Assembly: GCF_947631165.1 (NCBI RefSeq)
Contig: NZ_CANRKH010000023.1
Location: forward strand, 1 to 42,651
Direction of reading: 5' to 3'
DNA length: 42,651 nt
From: an uncultured Dysosmobacter sp.
GTDB taxonomy: Bacteria > Bacillota > Clostridia > Oscillospirales > Oscillospiraceae
Both the position numbers and the translations under genes were made by a program. Below are positions 7,880-16,392 of this stretch, in pieces. Within the stretch, counting starts at the first letter, position 1, and every line of letters starts with the position of its first letter. The notes beneath the pieces were generated by a model, which saw only the letters and a list, made by a program, of their open reading frames with translations, made no database searches and was not told the origin of the DNA.

Positions 7880-8827
7880 TCACACCAGCGCCGTGATCCA
7901 CTCATAGGCCCAAATCAACGCCGGCATAGTGACAACACTGCACAGCATCGTCACGACAGCCATAAAGCTGGCATAATCCGGATCCTTGTCAAACAGCTGC
8001 GCCATTTGACTGACGACGACGCCGATCGGCGCGCCCGCACCCAGTGTGCTGATCATAATGATTTGATGCGCACCGGGGAAGAGCGTGTCCAGCCGCAGCA
8101 GCAGGAAAATTGCCAGCATGAGGAGTGGATAGAGAATCAGCCGGTGCAATGTAACAGCCAGGACACGAAAGATCCGCTTAACGTCGATACTCTTGATCGT
8201 AGCAACGGAAATGCCGATGGACAGCATACTGGCGGCTCCCAGCGTGTCTCCAATGCCATCTAGTGCAAGTCCGATGTCTTCAGAAAATTGGATTTTCAGA
8301 AGGAACAGGATCAGGCCAACTGCCACAGCCAAAATATTCAGATTGCAGAATGCCTTCTTCAGGTCGATTTGCGGTTCCTCGCAGATCATGCTTTTGCCAT
8401 GGGTCCACACGAAAATCTGAAGTACGCCCATATAGGCGCAGGAGTAGAACATCCACTCCTGGCCCATGGTGGCGGCGACCAGCGGCATCAGAAGATTCCC
8501 ACTGTTGGAATAGATCATGGAAGCCCGCTCAACAGCGGTAAAATGATATAAGCCGCTGCCAAGTAAACGTGTGATAAAAATAAATACGACATGTGACAAC
8601 ACCGCCGCAAAAACAGCCAGCAGCAGCCCCTTGAGCCGTTCTGGAGTGTACTCCACCTGAAAGGCATAGAGGATGGCGCATGGCCGGATCACGCCCACGA
8701 TCACCTGAGAAAAGCCCTTTCCGCAGGAAGCGGGCATGATGTGCGCCTTGACCGCCAGGAACCCGATCAAAAGCATGAGGAACATTTTCAAGATCTGATG
8801 GAAAAATGTAATGGTCAATTCTGGCAT
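7880..8827 (-). CDS. AEC-family (auxin efflux carrier type) organic acid transporter
   Basis: The 315-residue protein is almost entirely hydrophobic, with about ten membrane segments in two halves, as is usual for the AEC/BASS-related fold. It opens with MPELTITFFHQILKMFLMLL. The second half contains STLGAGAPIGVVVSQMAQLF, the conserved block of AEC proteins in which a broken helix near a Pro/Gly pair forms the substrate site. Members move malate, malonate and other carboxylates. It is transcribed away from the catabolic operon and lies 61 bp downstream of the GntR regulator gene, probably in one unit. It may be a second carrier or exporter for the same acid or a by-product. Specificity cannot be read from the sequence. 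Confidence 0.8.
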   Translation of the reverse strand: MPELTITFFHQILKMFLMLLIGFLAVKAHIMPASCGKGFSQVIVGVIRPCAILYAFQVEYTPERLKGLLLAVFAAVLSHVVFIFITRLLGSGLYHFTAVERASMIYSNSGNLLMPLVAATMGQEWMFYSCAYMGVLQIFVWTHGKSMICEEPQIDLKKAFCNLNILAVAVGLILFLLKIQFSEDIGLALDGIGDTLGAASMLSIGISVATIKSIDVKRIFRVLAVTLHRLILYPLLMLAIFLLLRLDTLFPGAHQIIMISTLGAGAPIGVVVSQMAQLFDKDPDYASFMAVVTMLCSVVTMPALIWAYEWITALV

Positions 8828-8888
8828 GGGATGAACTCTCTTTCTAAGGATGATCGTCCGGATTTTTATGATTCAAAATCAGCCGCGG

Positions 8889-9611
8889 TCATTTCATAAA
8901 GAGATCTACGACCTTGGAATCCAGCCCGTACATCTCCTGGCAGCGGTTGACCACTGTCTGGACATAAGCGGCATCATCCCGGTTCATCAGTGCTTCAATG
9001 ATATTTTGATGGTGTGATTGCCGTTTCGTGGGTTCGCTGCTGTCATGGAAAGCCACTTGCAGCTGAAGCAGATGCAGGCGGGAATAGACCTCCTCCTGAT
9101 ACTTCATCAGCAGATAATTCTTTCCGATAGAAGTAACGTAGAGATGAAAATCCCGGTCCGCACTGATGCGGCCATACAAATCGTTGGACTGGTGGTATCT
9201 CTCGCATATATCCGCCAGATTGCGGAGGCGGGCAAATTCTGCATCACTGCCATAATAAATTGCCAAATGCCCCGAGAGAATGTCCTGGGACATACGGATC
9301 ACACCAAGACTGGACGCCATTTCAGGGGTAAAATATGTGACCTCCGTATGGCGTTTGGGATAAATCGTGACCAATCCCTCATTGCTGAGCTTGCGCAGCG
9401 CCTCCCGCACAGGGGTCCGGCTGGTCTGTAAAATGCTGGCGATCTCATCCTCCAGGATCTTTTGACCAGGCTTTAACTGATTATGCATGATCTGGTTTTT
9501 TACATACTGATATACCTGCTCGCTTTTAGCGGGAGAGGAGCCTTTTTCCCTCTGTTCTGCCTGGGACTGTTGAAAAAAAGCCTGGGAAATAAGAATCGTT
9601 GTATCTATCAT
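8889..9611 (-). CDS. GntR-family transcriptional regulator, FCD (FadR-like) subfamily
   Basis: I chose the ATG at 9609-9611 (MIDTTILISQAFFQQ) because AAAGGG lies at good spacing upstream, while the longer start at 9659 has none. Residues of about 30-95 form the winged helix, with QVYQYVKNQIMHNQLKPGQK and TSRTPVREALRKLSNEGLV, the GntR hallmark. The C-terminal all-helical FCD effector domain follows. It has D and H residues (DRDFHLYV, HHQNIIEAL) in the usual metal- or ligand-binding places. Such regulators sense organic acids. The gene stands divergent to the TTT/catabolic operon, and palindromes matching GntR sites lie between them, so it very probably controls that operon and itself. Confidence 0.85.
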   Translation of the reverse strand: MIDTTILISQAFFQQSQAEQREKGSSPAKSEQVYQYVKNQIMHNQLKPGQKILEDEIASILQTSRTPVREALRKLSNEGLVTIYPKRHTEVTYFTPEMASSLGVIRMSQDILSGHLAIYYGSDAEFARLRNLADICERYHQSNDLYGRISADRDFHLYVTSIGKNYLLMKYQEEVYSRLHLLQLQVAFHDSSEPTKRQSHHQNIIEALMNRDDAAYVQTVVNRCQEMYGLDSKVVDLFMK

Positions 9612-9777
9612 AATACTCAAACCCTTTCTGCCGGAAAAAAGGCCTGTGTGCTCCGGCATACTTATTTAATTTCTAAGAAAACTTGTACATATACCCCAAA
9701 GAGCATCCGAGCCATTTTTGAATACTACATTTAAAATCAGTGTTTATTAATAGCTAATCTAGCTTAATAGATATTTT

Positions 9778-9787
9778 TTGTATACAT
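9778..9787. promoter_or_regulatory. Candidate GntR operator (near palindrome) on the regulator side
   Basis: TTGTATACAT matches the perfect palindrome at 10054 at 9 of 10 core positions and fits the GntR consensus GT-N-AC. It is about 170 bp before the regulator start and could serve autoregulation. Confidence 0.45.
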
Positions 9788-9996
9788 TTTAATTGTACCA
9801 CACACAAGACTAAATGTCTAATGTCTTTTATAAAAACAATGTTTATATTAGTAACATATTGTTTTTATTATAGGCCGTTTTTTTGTAGTAAGATGTTCAT
9901 GTTTTTGTGAATAAACACGGATAAAGAGGAAAATGCACAATATAAATCATCAATTTTGACGAAGTTTATAAAAATATGAAATTCACATGATAAAGC

Positions 9997-10025
9997 TTGA
10001 CAGCAAGAAATCAATTAAATATAAT
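9997..10025 (+). promoter_or_regulatory. Consensus sigma-70 promoter for the catabolic operon
   Basis: TTGACA (9997-10002), a 17-nt spacer and TATAAT (10020-10025) match the housekeeping consensus at every position. The expected start of transcription is near 10032, giving a leader of about 125 nt before tctC. A promoter this strong would need repression, consistent with the palindrome just downstream. Confidence 0.85.
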
Positions 10026-10053
10026 GATCTTACTTCGAATACATAGAAAATAA

Positions 10054-10065
10054 ATTGTATACAAT
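10054..10065. promoter_or_regulatory. Perfect palindromic GntR-type operator
   Basis: ATTGTATACAAT is a perfect 12-bp palindrome with the GT..AC core of GntR/FCD operators. It lies about 20-35 nt downstream of the predicted transcription start, a position where a bound repressor would block elongation or clearance. Confidence 0.6.
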
Positions 10066-10156
10066 ATTATTTTAAGTATTCGAAGCACATGTGATATTGC
10101 TGTTGAGAGCCAGCAAATCACATGGAAATTTATAATTTGGAAAGGAATGGAACATC

Positions 10157-11200
10157 ATGAAAAGAACGTTGGCTATGCTTTTGACCCTGCTGATGCTGCT
10201 GAGCCTGGCTGCCTGCGGCGGGCAGAAAGAACCCGCGAAAACCGAGGAGCCCGCGAAAACTGAAGAACCCGCGAAAACCGAGGAACCCGCTCCCGCGGCT
10301 TGGGCCCCCTCCGGCAACATTGACTTCGTGTGCCCCTATTCTGCAGGCGGCGGCTCTGATGTCTGCGCCCGCACCATTGCCACAGTCATGAAAGACGGCG
10401 GATACTGCGACGCCAATATCGTTGTCCAAAATCAGTCCGGCGCCAGCGGCCAGGTCGGAACCTCTTATGTCTATGGCAAGAAGGGCGACAATCAGTGCCT
10501 CATGACCTATGCCCCCGGCCAGCTGGGCGGTGCCATCGCCAATAACACCGAGTGCCAGTGGGATGCTGTGACTCAGATCTGCATCCTGGCCTTTGAGGAG
10601 CAAACTCTGGGCGTCCGCTCCGGTACCTTTGAGACTTTGGATGAGCTGATCGAGTATTCCAAGGCCAATCCCGGCAAGGTTGTCGTGGGCGGCACTTCCA
10701 TCGGCAACGAGGACCATGTCTGCGCCCTGAAGCTGAATTCCGTCTGCGGTGCTGACATCACTTACGTCACCTATGATTCTGCCGGTGATATCATGACCGC
10801 GCTTCTGGGCGGCCACATCGATGCCGGTGTCTTCAATCCCTCCGAGTCTACCGCGCAGGTGAATGCCGGCGAAGTGAAAACGCTGTGCTCCTTCAGCGCC
10901 GATAACATCAACCACATCCCGGGTTTCGAGGATGTCCCCACTGCGAAGAGCCTGGGCTATGACATCGACTTTCGTATGTTCCGCGGCATTGCCGGCCCCC
11001 CTGAAATGAGCGAAGAGGCTGTGGCATATTGGGTCGACGTGTTCTCCAAGGTCGCCGAGGATCCCGCTTGGACTGAGGACTACCTGGCCGCCAAGGGCCT
11101 GATTCCCGCCTTCATGTATGGCGATGAGCTGAACACCTTCCTGCAGGATCAGTATGACACCTACTATGCCGTGCAGAAAGAGCTTGGCATCATCAAATAA
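10157..11200 (+). CDS. tctC: TTT-family substrate-binding lipoprotein (TctC type)
   Basis: This 347-residue protein has a lipoprotein signal peptide (MKRTLAMLLTLLMLLSLAAC, lipid-modified Cys20). A low-complexity linker with three EPAKTE repeats, encoded by near-identical 18-nt repeats, tethers the domain to the membrane. The mature part begins NIDFVCPYSAGGGSDVCART, the conserved carboxylate-binding loop of Bug/TctC proteins. It captures an organic acid outside the cell and delivers it to the TctA/TctB membrane unit encoded next. The start has AAAGGA upstream. A hairpin after the gene probably raises its expression over the membrane genes. The ligand may be a hydroxy-, sugar- or sulfo-acid and is not predictable from sequence. 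Confidence 0.9.
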   Translation: MKRTLAMLLTLLMLLSLAACGGQKEPAKTEEPAKTEEPAKTEEPAPAAWAPSGNIDFVCPYSAGGGSDVCARTIATVMKDGGYCDANIVVQNQSGASGQVGTSYVYGKKGDNQCLMTYAPGQLGGAIANNTECQWDAVTQICILAFEEQTLGVRSGTFETLDELIEYSKANPGKVVVGGTSIGNEDHVCALKLNSVCGADITYVTYDSAGDIMTALLGGHIDAGVFNPSESTAQVNAGEVKTLCSFSADNINHIPGFEDVPTAKSLGYDIDFRMFRGIAGPPEMSEEAVAYWVDVFSKVAEDPAWTEDYLAAKGLIPAFMYGDELNTFLQDQYDTYYAVQKELGIIK

Positions 11201-11244
11201 TGATTCAAAAGGCATAAAAGACCTCGTCTGATGATAATTGAGAA

Positions 11245-11272
11245 GAGCTGCGGAAACCACTTTCCGCAGCTC
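11245..11272 (+). terminator. Hairpin between the binding-protein and membrane genes
   Basis: GAGCTGCGGAAA pairs perfectly with TTTCCGCAGCTC (12 bp) across a 4-nt loop. There is no T run. It is probably an attenuator or 3' stabiliser that lets the binding protein be made in excess. Confidence 0.6.
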
Positions 11273-11358
11273 CTCTTGAAAGTGGAAAGGTAGAGACAGT
11301 CACATATCTCTCACTGTGAGAGGCGAGAATATGCGTTTATGAGATTTGAGGTACGAAT

Positions 11359-11814
11359 ATGGTCTTGATTGTAAATTTGGTTTTACTTGGCGTGGGCCTT
11401 TACTGGTGCATCACCGCCGTGACTACAATGCCTCTGTGGCAAGGGATATCCCTGGCAGGCGGTCTGCTGCCCGCAGTCGCCTCCGGAGTCATGGTCCTGC
11501 TGCTTATTTTTGAGTTGCTGGACATTTTAAAAAAGAATAAAATCAACAAGGAATATTTTGTGAATTCCTTTAAGGAAGTCAACTGGCAGGATATGATCCC
11601 TGTTGCGGTCGGTCTTGGCATCCTGGTCGGTATCAAGCTGATCGGCATGCTGCTGACCTTGACGCTTATGCTGTTCTGCTGGCTGAAATTTCTTTCCGGC
11701 TATTCGGTGAAAAAATCCGCCGTCGTGACGATTTGCGTGATGCTGTTCCTGTATGGCGTATTTAAGCTGTGGCTGAAACTGCCTCTGCCTCAGGGACTGT
11801 TGGGGTTGATTTAA
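11359..11814 (+). CDS. tctB: TTT-family small membrane subunit (TctB type)
   Basis: The 151-residue protein has four hydrophobic segments. There is one at the N-terminus (VLIVNLVLLGVGLYWCITAV), one at about residue 35-55, and two in the C-terminal half, the usual TctB topology. It partners TctA in sodium- or proton-coupled carboxylate uptake. A polar loop, ILKKNKINKEYFVNSFKEVN, separates the helices. The family diverges strongly in sequence, so the call leans on size, topology and position between tctC and tctA, which is the standard order. GAGG lies upstream of the ATG. Confidence 0.85.
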   Translation: MVLIVNLVLLGVGLYWCITAVTTMPLWQGISLAGGLLPAVASGVMVLLLIFELLDILKKNKINKEYFVNSFKEVNWQDMIPVAVGLGILVGIKLIGMLLTLTLMLFCWLKFLSGYSVKKSAVVTICVMLFLYGVFKLWLKLPLPQGLLGLI

Positions 11815-11831
11815 GAAGGGCGGTACGAAAT

Positions 11832-13337
11832 ATGGAAAACTTCGCTTTACTGTTTCAAGGCATGGGTATTGCTTTGCAGCCCTATAACATCCTGATGGCA
11901 ATTTTCGGCGGCATCATGGGCATCCTGGTGGGCGCTATGCCCGGCATCGGCTCTCTGCTGGGCTGCGCGCTGCTGCTGCCGCTGACCTTTAAGATGAACG
12001 CCACCTCCGCGATCATTATGCTGGCGGCGATTTACTACGGAAATATGTATGGCGGCGCGTTCAGCGCCATCCTGCTGAATATCCCCGGCGACTCTCCCGC
12101 GATCATGACGGCTCTGGACGGCTATCCCCTGACGAAAAAGGGGCGGCCGGGCGCCGCGCTGTTCACCGCCAATATGGCCTCCTTTTTTGGCGGTACGATC
12201 GGCATTCTCATCCTGACCTTCCTGGGTACCGCTCTGGCCGATATCGGCCTGATGTTCGGCCCCAGCGAGATGGTGGCCGTCATGGTGCTCTCCCTCAGCA
12301 GTATCAGCTACTTGCTGGGCGATTCTCCCAGAAAGGGTATGATCGCCACCATGCTGGGCATCATGCTCGCCACCGTCGGGATCGACAACACCACCGGTCT
12401 TCCCCGCTATACCTTCGGCAATATCAGCCTGTTGTCCGGCATCCAACTGGTGCCCCTGGTCATCGGCGTTTTTGGCTTTTCTCAGGTCATGCAGCTCTTC
12501 AGCCAGAAGGAAACTGATACCTCTGAACTGAAGGGGAAGCGCCTGCGCCTGAAAGACGCCATCATCACCAAGAAAGAGGCCAAGGAATGCGCGCCGTCCA
12601 TTGCCCGTTCCGGCGTTGTGGGAACCATCGTGGGCATTCTGCCCGGTTCCGGCGCCACTATTTCCGCCTTCCTCTGCTATATCATGAATAAAAAGCTCAG
12701 CAAGCGCGGCGAGGAATTCGGAACCGGTATCCCCGAGGGCGTAGCGGCCTCTGAAGCGTCCAACAACGCTGCCGCCGCCGGTGCGTTTGCTCCCCTGCTG
12801 GCTCTGGGAATTCCGGGCTCCGGTACTGCAGCGGTGCTCCTCAGCGGCCTGATGATGTGGGGCCTGACACCTGGTCCCCAGCTGTTCACAGAACAGAGTG
12901 ATTTCTGCTGGGGCCTGATCTCCAGTATGTATGTGGGCAATGTCCTGTGCCTGCTGATCGCCATGCTGGCCATTCCCATGCTGGTGAAGCTGATCAGCGT
13001 TCCCTCAAAGCTCATCTCCCCCGTCGTGGTGGTGCTGTGCTTCATCGGCGCTTTCGCCGCCTCCAACGAGATGACCAACATCTATGTGATGCTGCTTGGC
13101 GGCGTGATCGGCTACTTCATGAACAAGTATGAATATCCCACTTCCCCCATGCTTTTGGCCTTTGTGCTGTCCCCCACCATCGAAAAAAATCTGTATCGGT
13201 CTTTCCAGGTCAATGGCGGCAGCGCCTCTCTGTTCTGGACAAAGCCCATTACCATTGTTCTCCTGCTTGTGACCATCGCGCTGATGGTCGCGCCCCAGAT
13301 CGTCAAGCGGGTCAAGGGCCGTCAGAAGAAAGTCTGA
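11832..13337 (+). CDS. tctA: TTT-family large membrane subunit (TctA type)
   Basis: I placed the start at the ATG of MENFALLFQGMGIALQP, 17 nt after tctB and with GAAGGGCGG upstream. The earlier in-frame codons overlap tctB and lack the family pattern. The 501-residue protein has about ten to twelve membrane spans. It carries the TctA signature near the N-terminus (GILVGAMPGIGSLLGCALLL, then YYGNMYGGAFSAILLNIPGD), repeated in the second half by GILPGSGATISAFLCY and LALGIPGSGTAAVLL. These two Gly/Pro-rich hairpins form the transport path. It supplies the operon with its carbon source. Confidence 0.93.
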   Translation: MENFALLFQGMGIALQPYNILMAIFGGIMGILVGAMPGIGSLLGCALLLPLTFKMNATSAIIMLAAIYYGNMYGGAFSAILLNIPGDSPAIMTALDGYPLTKKGRPGAALFTANMASFFGGTIGILILTFLGTALADIGLMFGPSEMVAVMVLSLSSISYLLGDSPRKGMIATMLGIMLATVGIDNTTGLPRYTFGNISLLSGIQLVPLVIGVFGFSQVMQLFSQKETDTSELKGKRLRLKDAIITKKEAKECAPSIARSGVVGTIVGILPGSGATISAFLCYIMNKKLSKRGEEFGTGIPEGVAASEASNNAAAAGAFAPLLALGIPGSGTAAVLLSGLMMWGLTPGPQLFTEQSDFCWGLISSMYVGNVLCLLIAMLAIPMLVKLISVPSKLISPVVVVLCFIGAFAASNEMTNIYVMLLGGVIGYFMNKYEYPTSPMLLAFVLSPTIEKNLYRSFQVNGGSASLFWTKPITIVLLLVTIALMVAPQIVKRVKGRQKKV

Positions 13338-13356
13338 ACGATAAAGGAGAAAAACA

Positions 13357-14091
13357 ATGATCGTTGATCAGAAATTGTGCATTGGCTGCGGCCGGTGCCG
13401 GGTCTACTGCCCCGTGAGGGCCATCCGCCTTGAAAACCGAAAAGCGGTGATCGACCAGGATCTGTGCACAGAGTGTGCCAACTGCCAGCGGGCGAATATC
13501 TGCCCAAAGCAGGCACTGGTCAAGCCCGCCTTGGAATGGCCCCGTCAGGTCCGTTCTCAGATGAGCGATGTGACTACCGTGTACCGGGGCGTCAACGGCC
13601 GGGGCACGGAGGAAATGAAAACCAACGATGTGACAGGCCGGTTTAAAAAAGGCTTTGCCGGTATCGCCGTGGAGCTGGGCAGACCCCAGGTCTCCACCAC
13701 CATGCGGGATCTGGAGAAAATCGCTATGGTCGTTGCCGCTCATGGCGCTGAGTTTGAGGAGTGCAATCCCATTACCAGCTATATCGTGGATAAGGCGACC
13801 GGAAAGGTGAACCCTGAGATATTGGATGAGCGGGTCATCTCCGGCATCATCGAAGTCACCGTACCCATCGAGCGGCTGCGAGAAAATGTGGAAGCGATCA
13901 TTGCTGCCGCCGATCAGCTGGACACCGTGTTCAGCCTGGATGTGGTCTGCGTCAACAATGAGGACGGTTCCAATGACGCCCGAACCATTTTGGATGAAGC
14001 CGGCATCTGGTACCGCCCCAACGCAAAAAACAACGTGGGTCTGGGCCACTTGGACTCAAGGAGGGAAAAAGATGTCTCATACACTGCATAG
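13357..14091 (+). CDS. Two-cluster ferredoxin-domain protein of an unassigned family, copy 1
   Basis: The 244-residue protein starts with a dicluster-like ferredoxin domain. CIGCGRCRVYCP at residues 8-19 is a full [4Fe-4S] motif, and CTECANCQRANICP at about 37-50 a second Cys-rich set. From about residue 65 comes an unassigned domain with GRGTEEMKTNDVTGR, AVELGRP, ECNPITSYIVD, ILDERVISGIIE and a final RPNAKNNVGLG. The C-terminal half has alternating hydrophobic pattern like an alpha/beta ferredoxin-like fold. The gene lies 19 bp after tctA and overlaps the next gene by 20 bp, so the two proteins probably act together. A clear paralogue is at 15658. I do not recognise a characterised function. 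An oxygen-sensitive redox or regulatory complex for the imported acid is an inference. Confidence 0.8.
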   Translation: MIVDQKLCIGCGRCRVYCPVRAIRLENRKAVIDQDLCTECANCQRANICPKQALVKPALEWPRQVRSQMSDVTTVYRGVNGRGTEEMKTNDVTGRFKKGFAGIAVELGRPQVSTTMRDLEKIAMVVAAHGAEFEECNPITSYIVDKATGKVNPEILDERVISGIIEVTVPIERLRENVEAIIAAADQLDTVFSLDVVCVNNEDGSNDARTILDEAGIWYRPNAKNNVGLGHLDSRREKDVSYTA

Positions 14092-14701
14092 AGAAGGCTC
14101 TGTCGAAAGTCTGAAGGGCGATTATGTTGTTTTGTGCATGTCTTCCCAGGGGCTGAACAAAGAGGGGTCCGGCCCTAAGTTCCAGCGGTATTTTGAGCTG
14201 GCCCGCCAGTTTCATCCCGTCAACATCGGCGAAAACAAGAACACCGGTTCCCTGGCTGCTTTCGATTATGATACCATTATAGAGAAGACCAATGACGGCT
14301 GCGTGTGCCTGGCGGTATTTGACGATCCAAAAAACCTCATTGGTTTTCTTGGTGCTCTGAAAAAGGAGGACCTGGGTCTGAGCGTTGTGGTCTCCGGCCT
14401 GATGGATCAGGTCAAGGAGTGCTGCGACCAGGTGGGACTGAAGGTACATACCGTCAACCTGTCGCTTGGTACATTTGGAAAAACGGAGAAGATGGCCGGC
14501 GAGAAGGAACGGGAAATCACCACCATGTGCGGACACGGCATGATTACCGGAGATCTGGTGCTGTACCATGTGGAACGGATCCACAAGGGGCTGGAGACTG
14601 CCGAGCATGCCTCCCAAGAGATCTGTAAGCTGTGCATCTGCGGCGCTTTCAACCCGGTCAGAGGGGCGAAGCTCTTCCAGGCCATGGCCGACAACGCCTG
14701 A
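14072..14701 (+). CDS. Cys-rich partner protein of unassigned family, copy 1
   Basis: I set the start at the ATG after AAGGAGGG (14072), inside the end of the preceding gene. The longer frame upstream is a shadow. The 209-residue product begins MSHTLHREGSVESLKGDYVV. It has a Rossmann-like alternation, LSVVVSGLMDQVKECCDQVG, and two conserved motifs: TMCGHGMITGDLV at about residue 150, and ICKLCICGAFNPVRGAKLF at the C-terminus. The fixed Cys residues (CGHG, C-x-x-C-x-C-G) suggest metal or Fe-S ligands. The same order, motifs and start occur in the copy at 16393. No known family comes to mind. It is probably the second subunit of a complex with the upstream ferredoxin-domain protein. Confidence 0.8.
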   Translation: MSHTLHREGSVESLKGDYVVLCMSSQGLNKEGSGPKFQRYFELARQFHPVNIGENKNTGSLAAFDYDTIIEKTNDGCVCLAVFDDPKNLIGFLGALKKEDLGLSVVVSGLMDQVKECCDQVGLKVHTVNLSLGTFGKTEKMAGEKEREITTMCGHGMITGDLVLYHVERIHKGLETAEHASQEICKLCICGAFNPVRGAKLFQAMADNA

Positions 14702-14710
14702 AAAAAAGGA

Positions 14711-14739
14711 AAAGCGGCGGATGACAGATTTGCCGCTTT
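14711..14739 (+). terminator. Weak hairpin between gene pair 1 and the SDR gene
   Basis: AAAGCGGC pairs with GCCGCTTT across a 13-nt loop. The T-rich tail is weak. It shares the string AAAGCGGCGGATG with the hairpin at 17543, so it may be a partial attenuator inside the operon. Confidence 0.4.
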
Positions 14740-14792
14740 GTTCCCTTTCCTGTTGATCTGGAAAATGCAATGTTTGATTGGAGATGGAGCTT

Positions 14793-15551
14793 ATGACGAT
14801 TGACCTGATTGGAAAACGAGCGCTTGTCACCGGCGGCAGCCGTGGGATCGGCCGGCGGCTGGCTCAGGCGCTTCACGACGCCGGTGCGGAAGTCACTATT
14901 TTTTATAACAGCACAGATGGCGAGATCGTTGCGCAGGAGCTGCGGAACGGCGTGGGAGCCGCGGTCCACGCGGTCCAGTGCAATGTGGAAAAGCGTGAGG
15001 ACATCCAAAAGGCCGTCCAGAAAACGCTGGAACTGATGGATGGCCGGATCGACATTCTGATCAACGCGGCAGGGATCAACCGCCGTTACTATCTGGACGA
15101 ATTTCCCATGGAGGAATGGGACAAGGTCATCAATATCAACCTGAATGCCGCGGTGTACTGCACGCAGCTGGTAGGCCGCGTAATGCTGGAGCACGGCTAT
15201 GGGAAAATCATCAACCTGGCCTCTATGAACAGCTTTGTTGCAGCACAACGGGTAGGCGCTTATGTCGCCTCCAAGGGCGCCATCGCCCAGATCACGAAGG
15301 CTTTTGCCAACGAGTGGGGCAGCCGGGGCATTCGTGTCAACGCCATCGCTCCCGGATACATCCGAACCGACATGACACAGGCGCTTCAGCAGGATGAGAA
15401 GAGCTATCAGGATATTCTCAAAAAAATACCTTTGGAGCGTTGGGGAACGCCGGATGACCTGGTGGGCCCAGTTCTGCTGCTGGCCTCCGATGCCTCCGAC
15501 TATGTCAACGGGATCGTCATGCCTATTGACGGCGGTTACTTGACCCGGTAA
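14793..15551 (+). CDS. SDR-family NAD(P)-dependent dehydrogenase (FabG-like)
   Basis: The chosen start MTIDLIGKRALVTGGSRGIG has GGAG at proper distance. A TTG and an ATG a few codons upstream are possible. The 252-residue classical short-chain dehydrogenase shows the cofactor loop TGGSRGIG, NAAGIN, the catalytic Ser in NLASMNS and the YVASK Tyr/Lys pair. The C-terminus has RVNAIAPGYIRTDMT and the final PIDGGYLTR. It oxidises a secondary alcohol or reduces a ketone of the pathway intermediate. FabG, gluconate 5-dehydrogenase and 2-deoxy-D-gluconate dehydrogenase share this architecture. The catabolic neighbourhood favours a sugar-acid or hydroxy-acid substrate, although the nearby FabZ-like gene leaves acyl chemistry open. 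It lies between the two copies of the unassigned gene pair. Confidence 0.88.
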   Translation: MTIDLIGKRALVTGGSRGIGRRLAQALHDAGAEVTIFYNSTDGEIVAQELRNGVGAAVHAVQCNVEKREDIQKAVQKTLELMDGRIDILINAAGINRRYYLDEFPMEEWDKVININLNAAVYCTQLVGRVMLEHGYGKIINLASMNSFVAAQRVGAYVASKGAIAQITKAFANEWGSRGIRVNAIAPGYIRTDMTQALQQDEKSYQDILKKIPLERWGTPDDLVGPVLLLASDASDYVNGIVMPIDGGYLTR

Positions 15552-15657
15552 GGGCGGAAATCGATCTGAGGAAAAGGGCTGCGGTCACAGCCGCCTCAGT
15601 TGTTTTGGGCCACACATTTTGTAAAAGAAGAATACGAATCAAAAGGAGTGGGTTTCT

Positions 15658-16377
15658 ATGAAAATTAATCAGGAACTCTGTGTAGGCTGCGGCATGTGCG
15701 TGCCGTATTGCCCGGTCGGCGCTATCCATTTAGAGGACCGTAAGGCCCATATCGACGCGGACGCCTGCGTAGAATGCAGCTGCTGCCGCCGCAGCGGCGT
15801 ATGCCGCAAAAATGCGATCGTTCAGGATGAGCTGAGCTGGCCCAGAGGGGTCCGCTCGGTGATGAGCGACGTGTTCACGGTCTATGAAGGCACCGGCGTC
15901 AGCGGCCGGGGTACCGAGGAAATGAAGACCAACGACGTGACAGGCCGGTTCCGTCCCGGCTGGGTCGGCGTGGCCGTTGAGATGGGCCGCCCGATCGCTG
16001 CCTGCACCTTCCGTCAGGTGCAAGAGGTGTCTGTGGCGCTGGCCGCCAGCGGCATCGTGGAATTCGAGCCCTGCAATCCCATTACCGCCCTGATGAAGGA
16101 CAACAAGACCGGATATTTCCAAGATGACATCTTGGACGAGCGGGTTTATTCTGCCATCCTGGAATTCCCCGTAAAGCTGGAGGATCTGCCCCGCGTCCTG
16201 GAGCTGTGCAAGCAGGCGGCGGAAAAGACAGACACCCTGTTCAGCCTGGATGTGTGCAGCGTAACGCAGGATGGACAGAATCAGAAGGTCTTGGAGATTT
16301 TGGATAAGGCCGGCATGAGCGCGCGTCCCAACGGCAAGGTCAATCTGGGGCTTGGCAAGCCTGCTTATCAGTTTTAA
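15658..16377 (+). CDS. Two-cluster ferredoxin-domain protein of an unassigned family, copy 2
   Basis: This 239-residue paralogue of the 13357 gene keeps the [4Fe-4S] motif CVGCGMCVPYCP and a second Cys set (CVECSCCRRSGVC). It keeps the block GRGTEEMKTNDVTGR unchanged. It also matches in AVEMGRP, EPCNPITALM, ILDERVYSAILE, TLFSLDV and the final RPNGKVNLGLG. AAAAGGAG precedes the start by 10 nt. It is followed 15 bp later by the second copy of the Cys-rich partner. By eye roughly half of the positions match copy 1, so the duplication is old enough for specialisation. Duplication of the whole pair, not of one gene, argues for an obligate two-subunit function. Confidence 0.8.
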   Translation: MKINQELCVGCGMCVPYCPVGAIHLEDRKAHIDADACVECSCCRRSGVCRKNAIVQDELSWPRGVRSVMSDVFTVYEGTGVSGRGTEEMKTNDVTGRFRPGWVGVAVEMGRPIAACTFRQVQEVSVALAASGIVEFEPCNPITALMKDNKTGYFQDDILDERVYSAILEFPVKLEDLPRVLELCKQAAEKTDTLFSLDVCSVTQDGQNQKVLEILDKAGMSARPNGKVNLGLGKPAYQF

Positions 16378-16392
16378 AGGGGGAAAATCGAC

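Larger units (their letters stand above)
9612..10156. promoter_or_regulatory. AT-rich divergent control region
   Basis: This 545-bp stretch separates the GntR gene from the rightward operon. It is far richer in A+T than the flanking genes and has no convincing frame. It holds one near-consensus promoter and two GntR-type palindromes, listed separately. The length leaves room for further sites or a small RNA, which I cannot demonstrate. Confidence 0.6.

Noticed and set aside
7498..7896. A plus-strand 132-codon frame before the AEC gene
   Set aside because: It has no ribosome binding site, no recognisable motif, and runs into the AEC gene in antisense.
10130..11260. A 376-codon minus-strand frame opposite tctC
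   Set aside because: The lipoprotein signal and binding-protein motifs on the plus strand are decisive.
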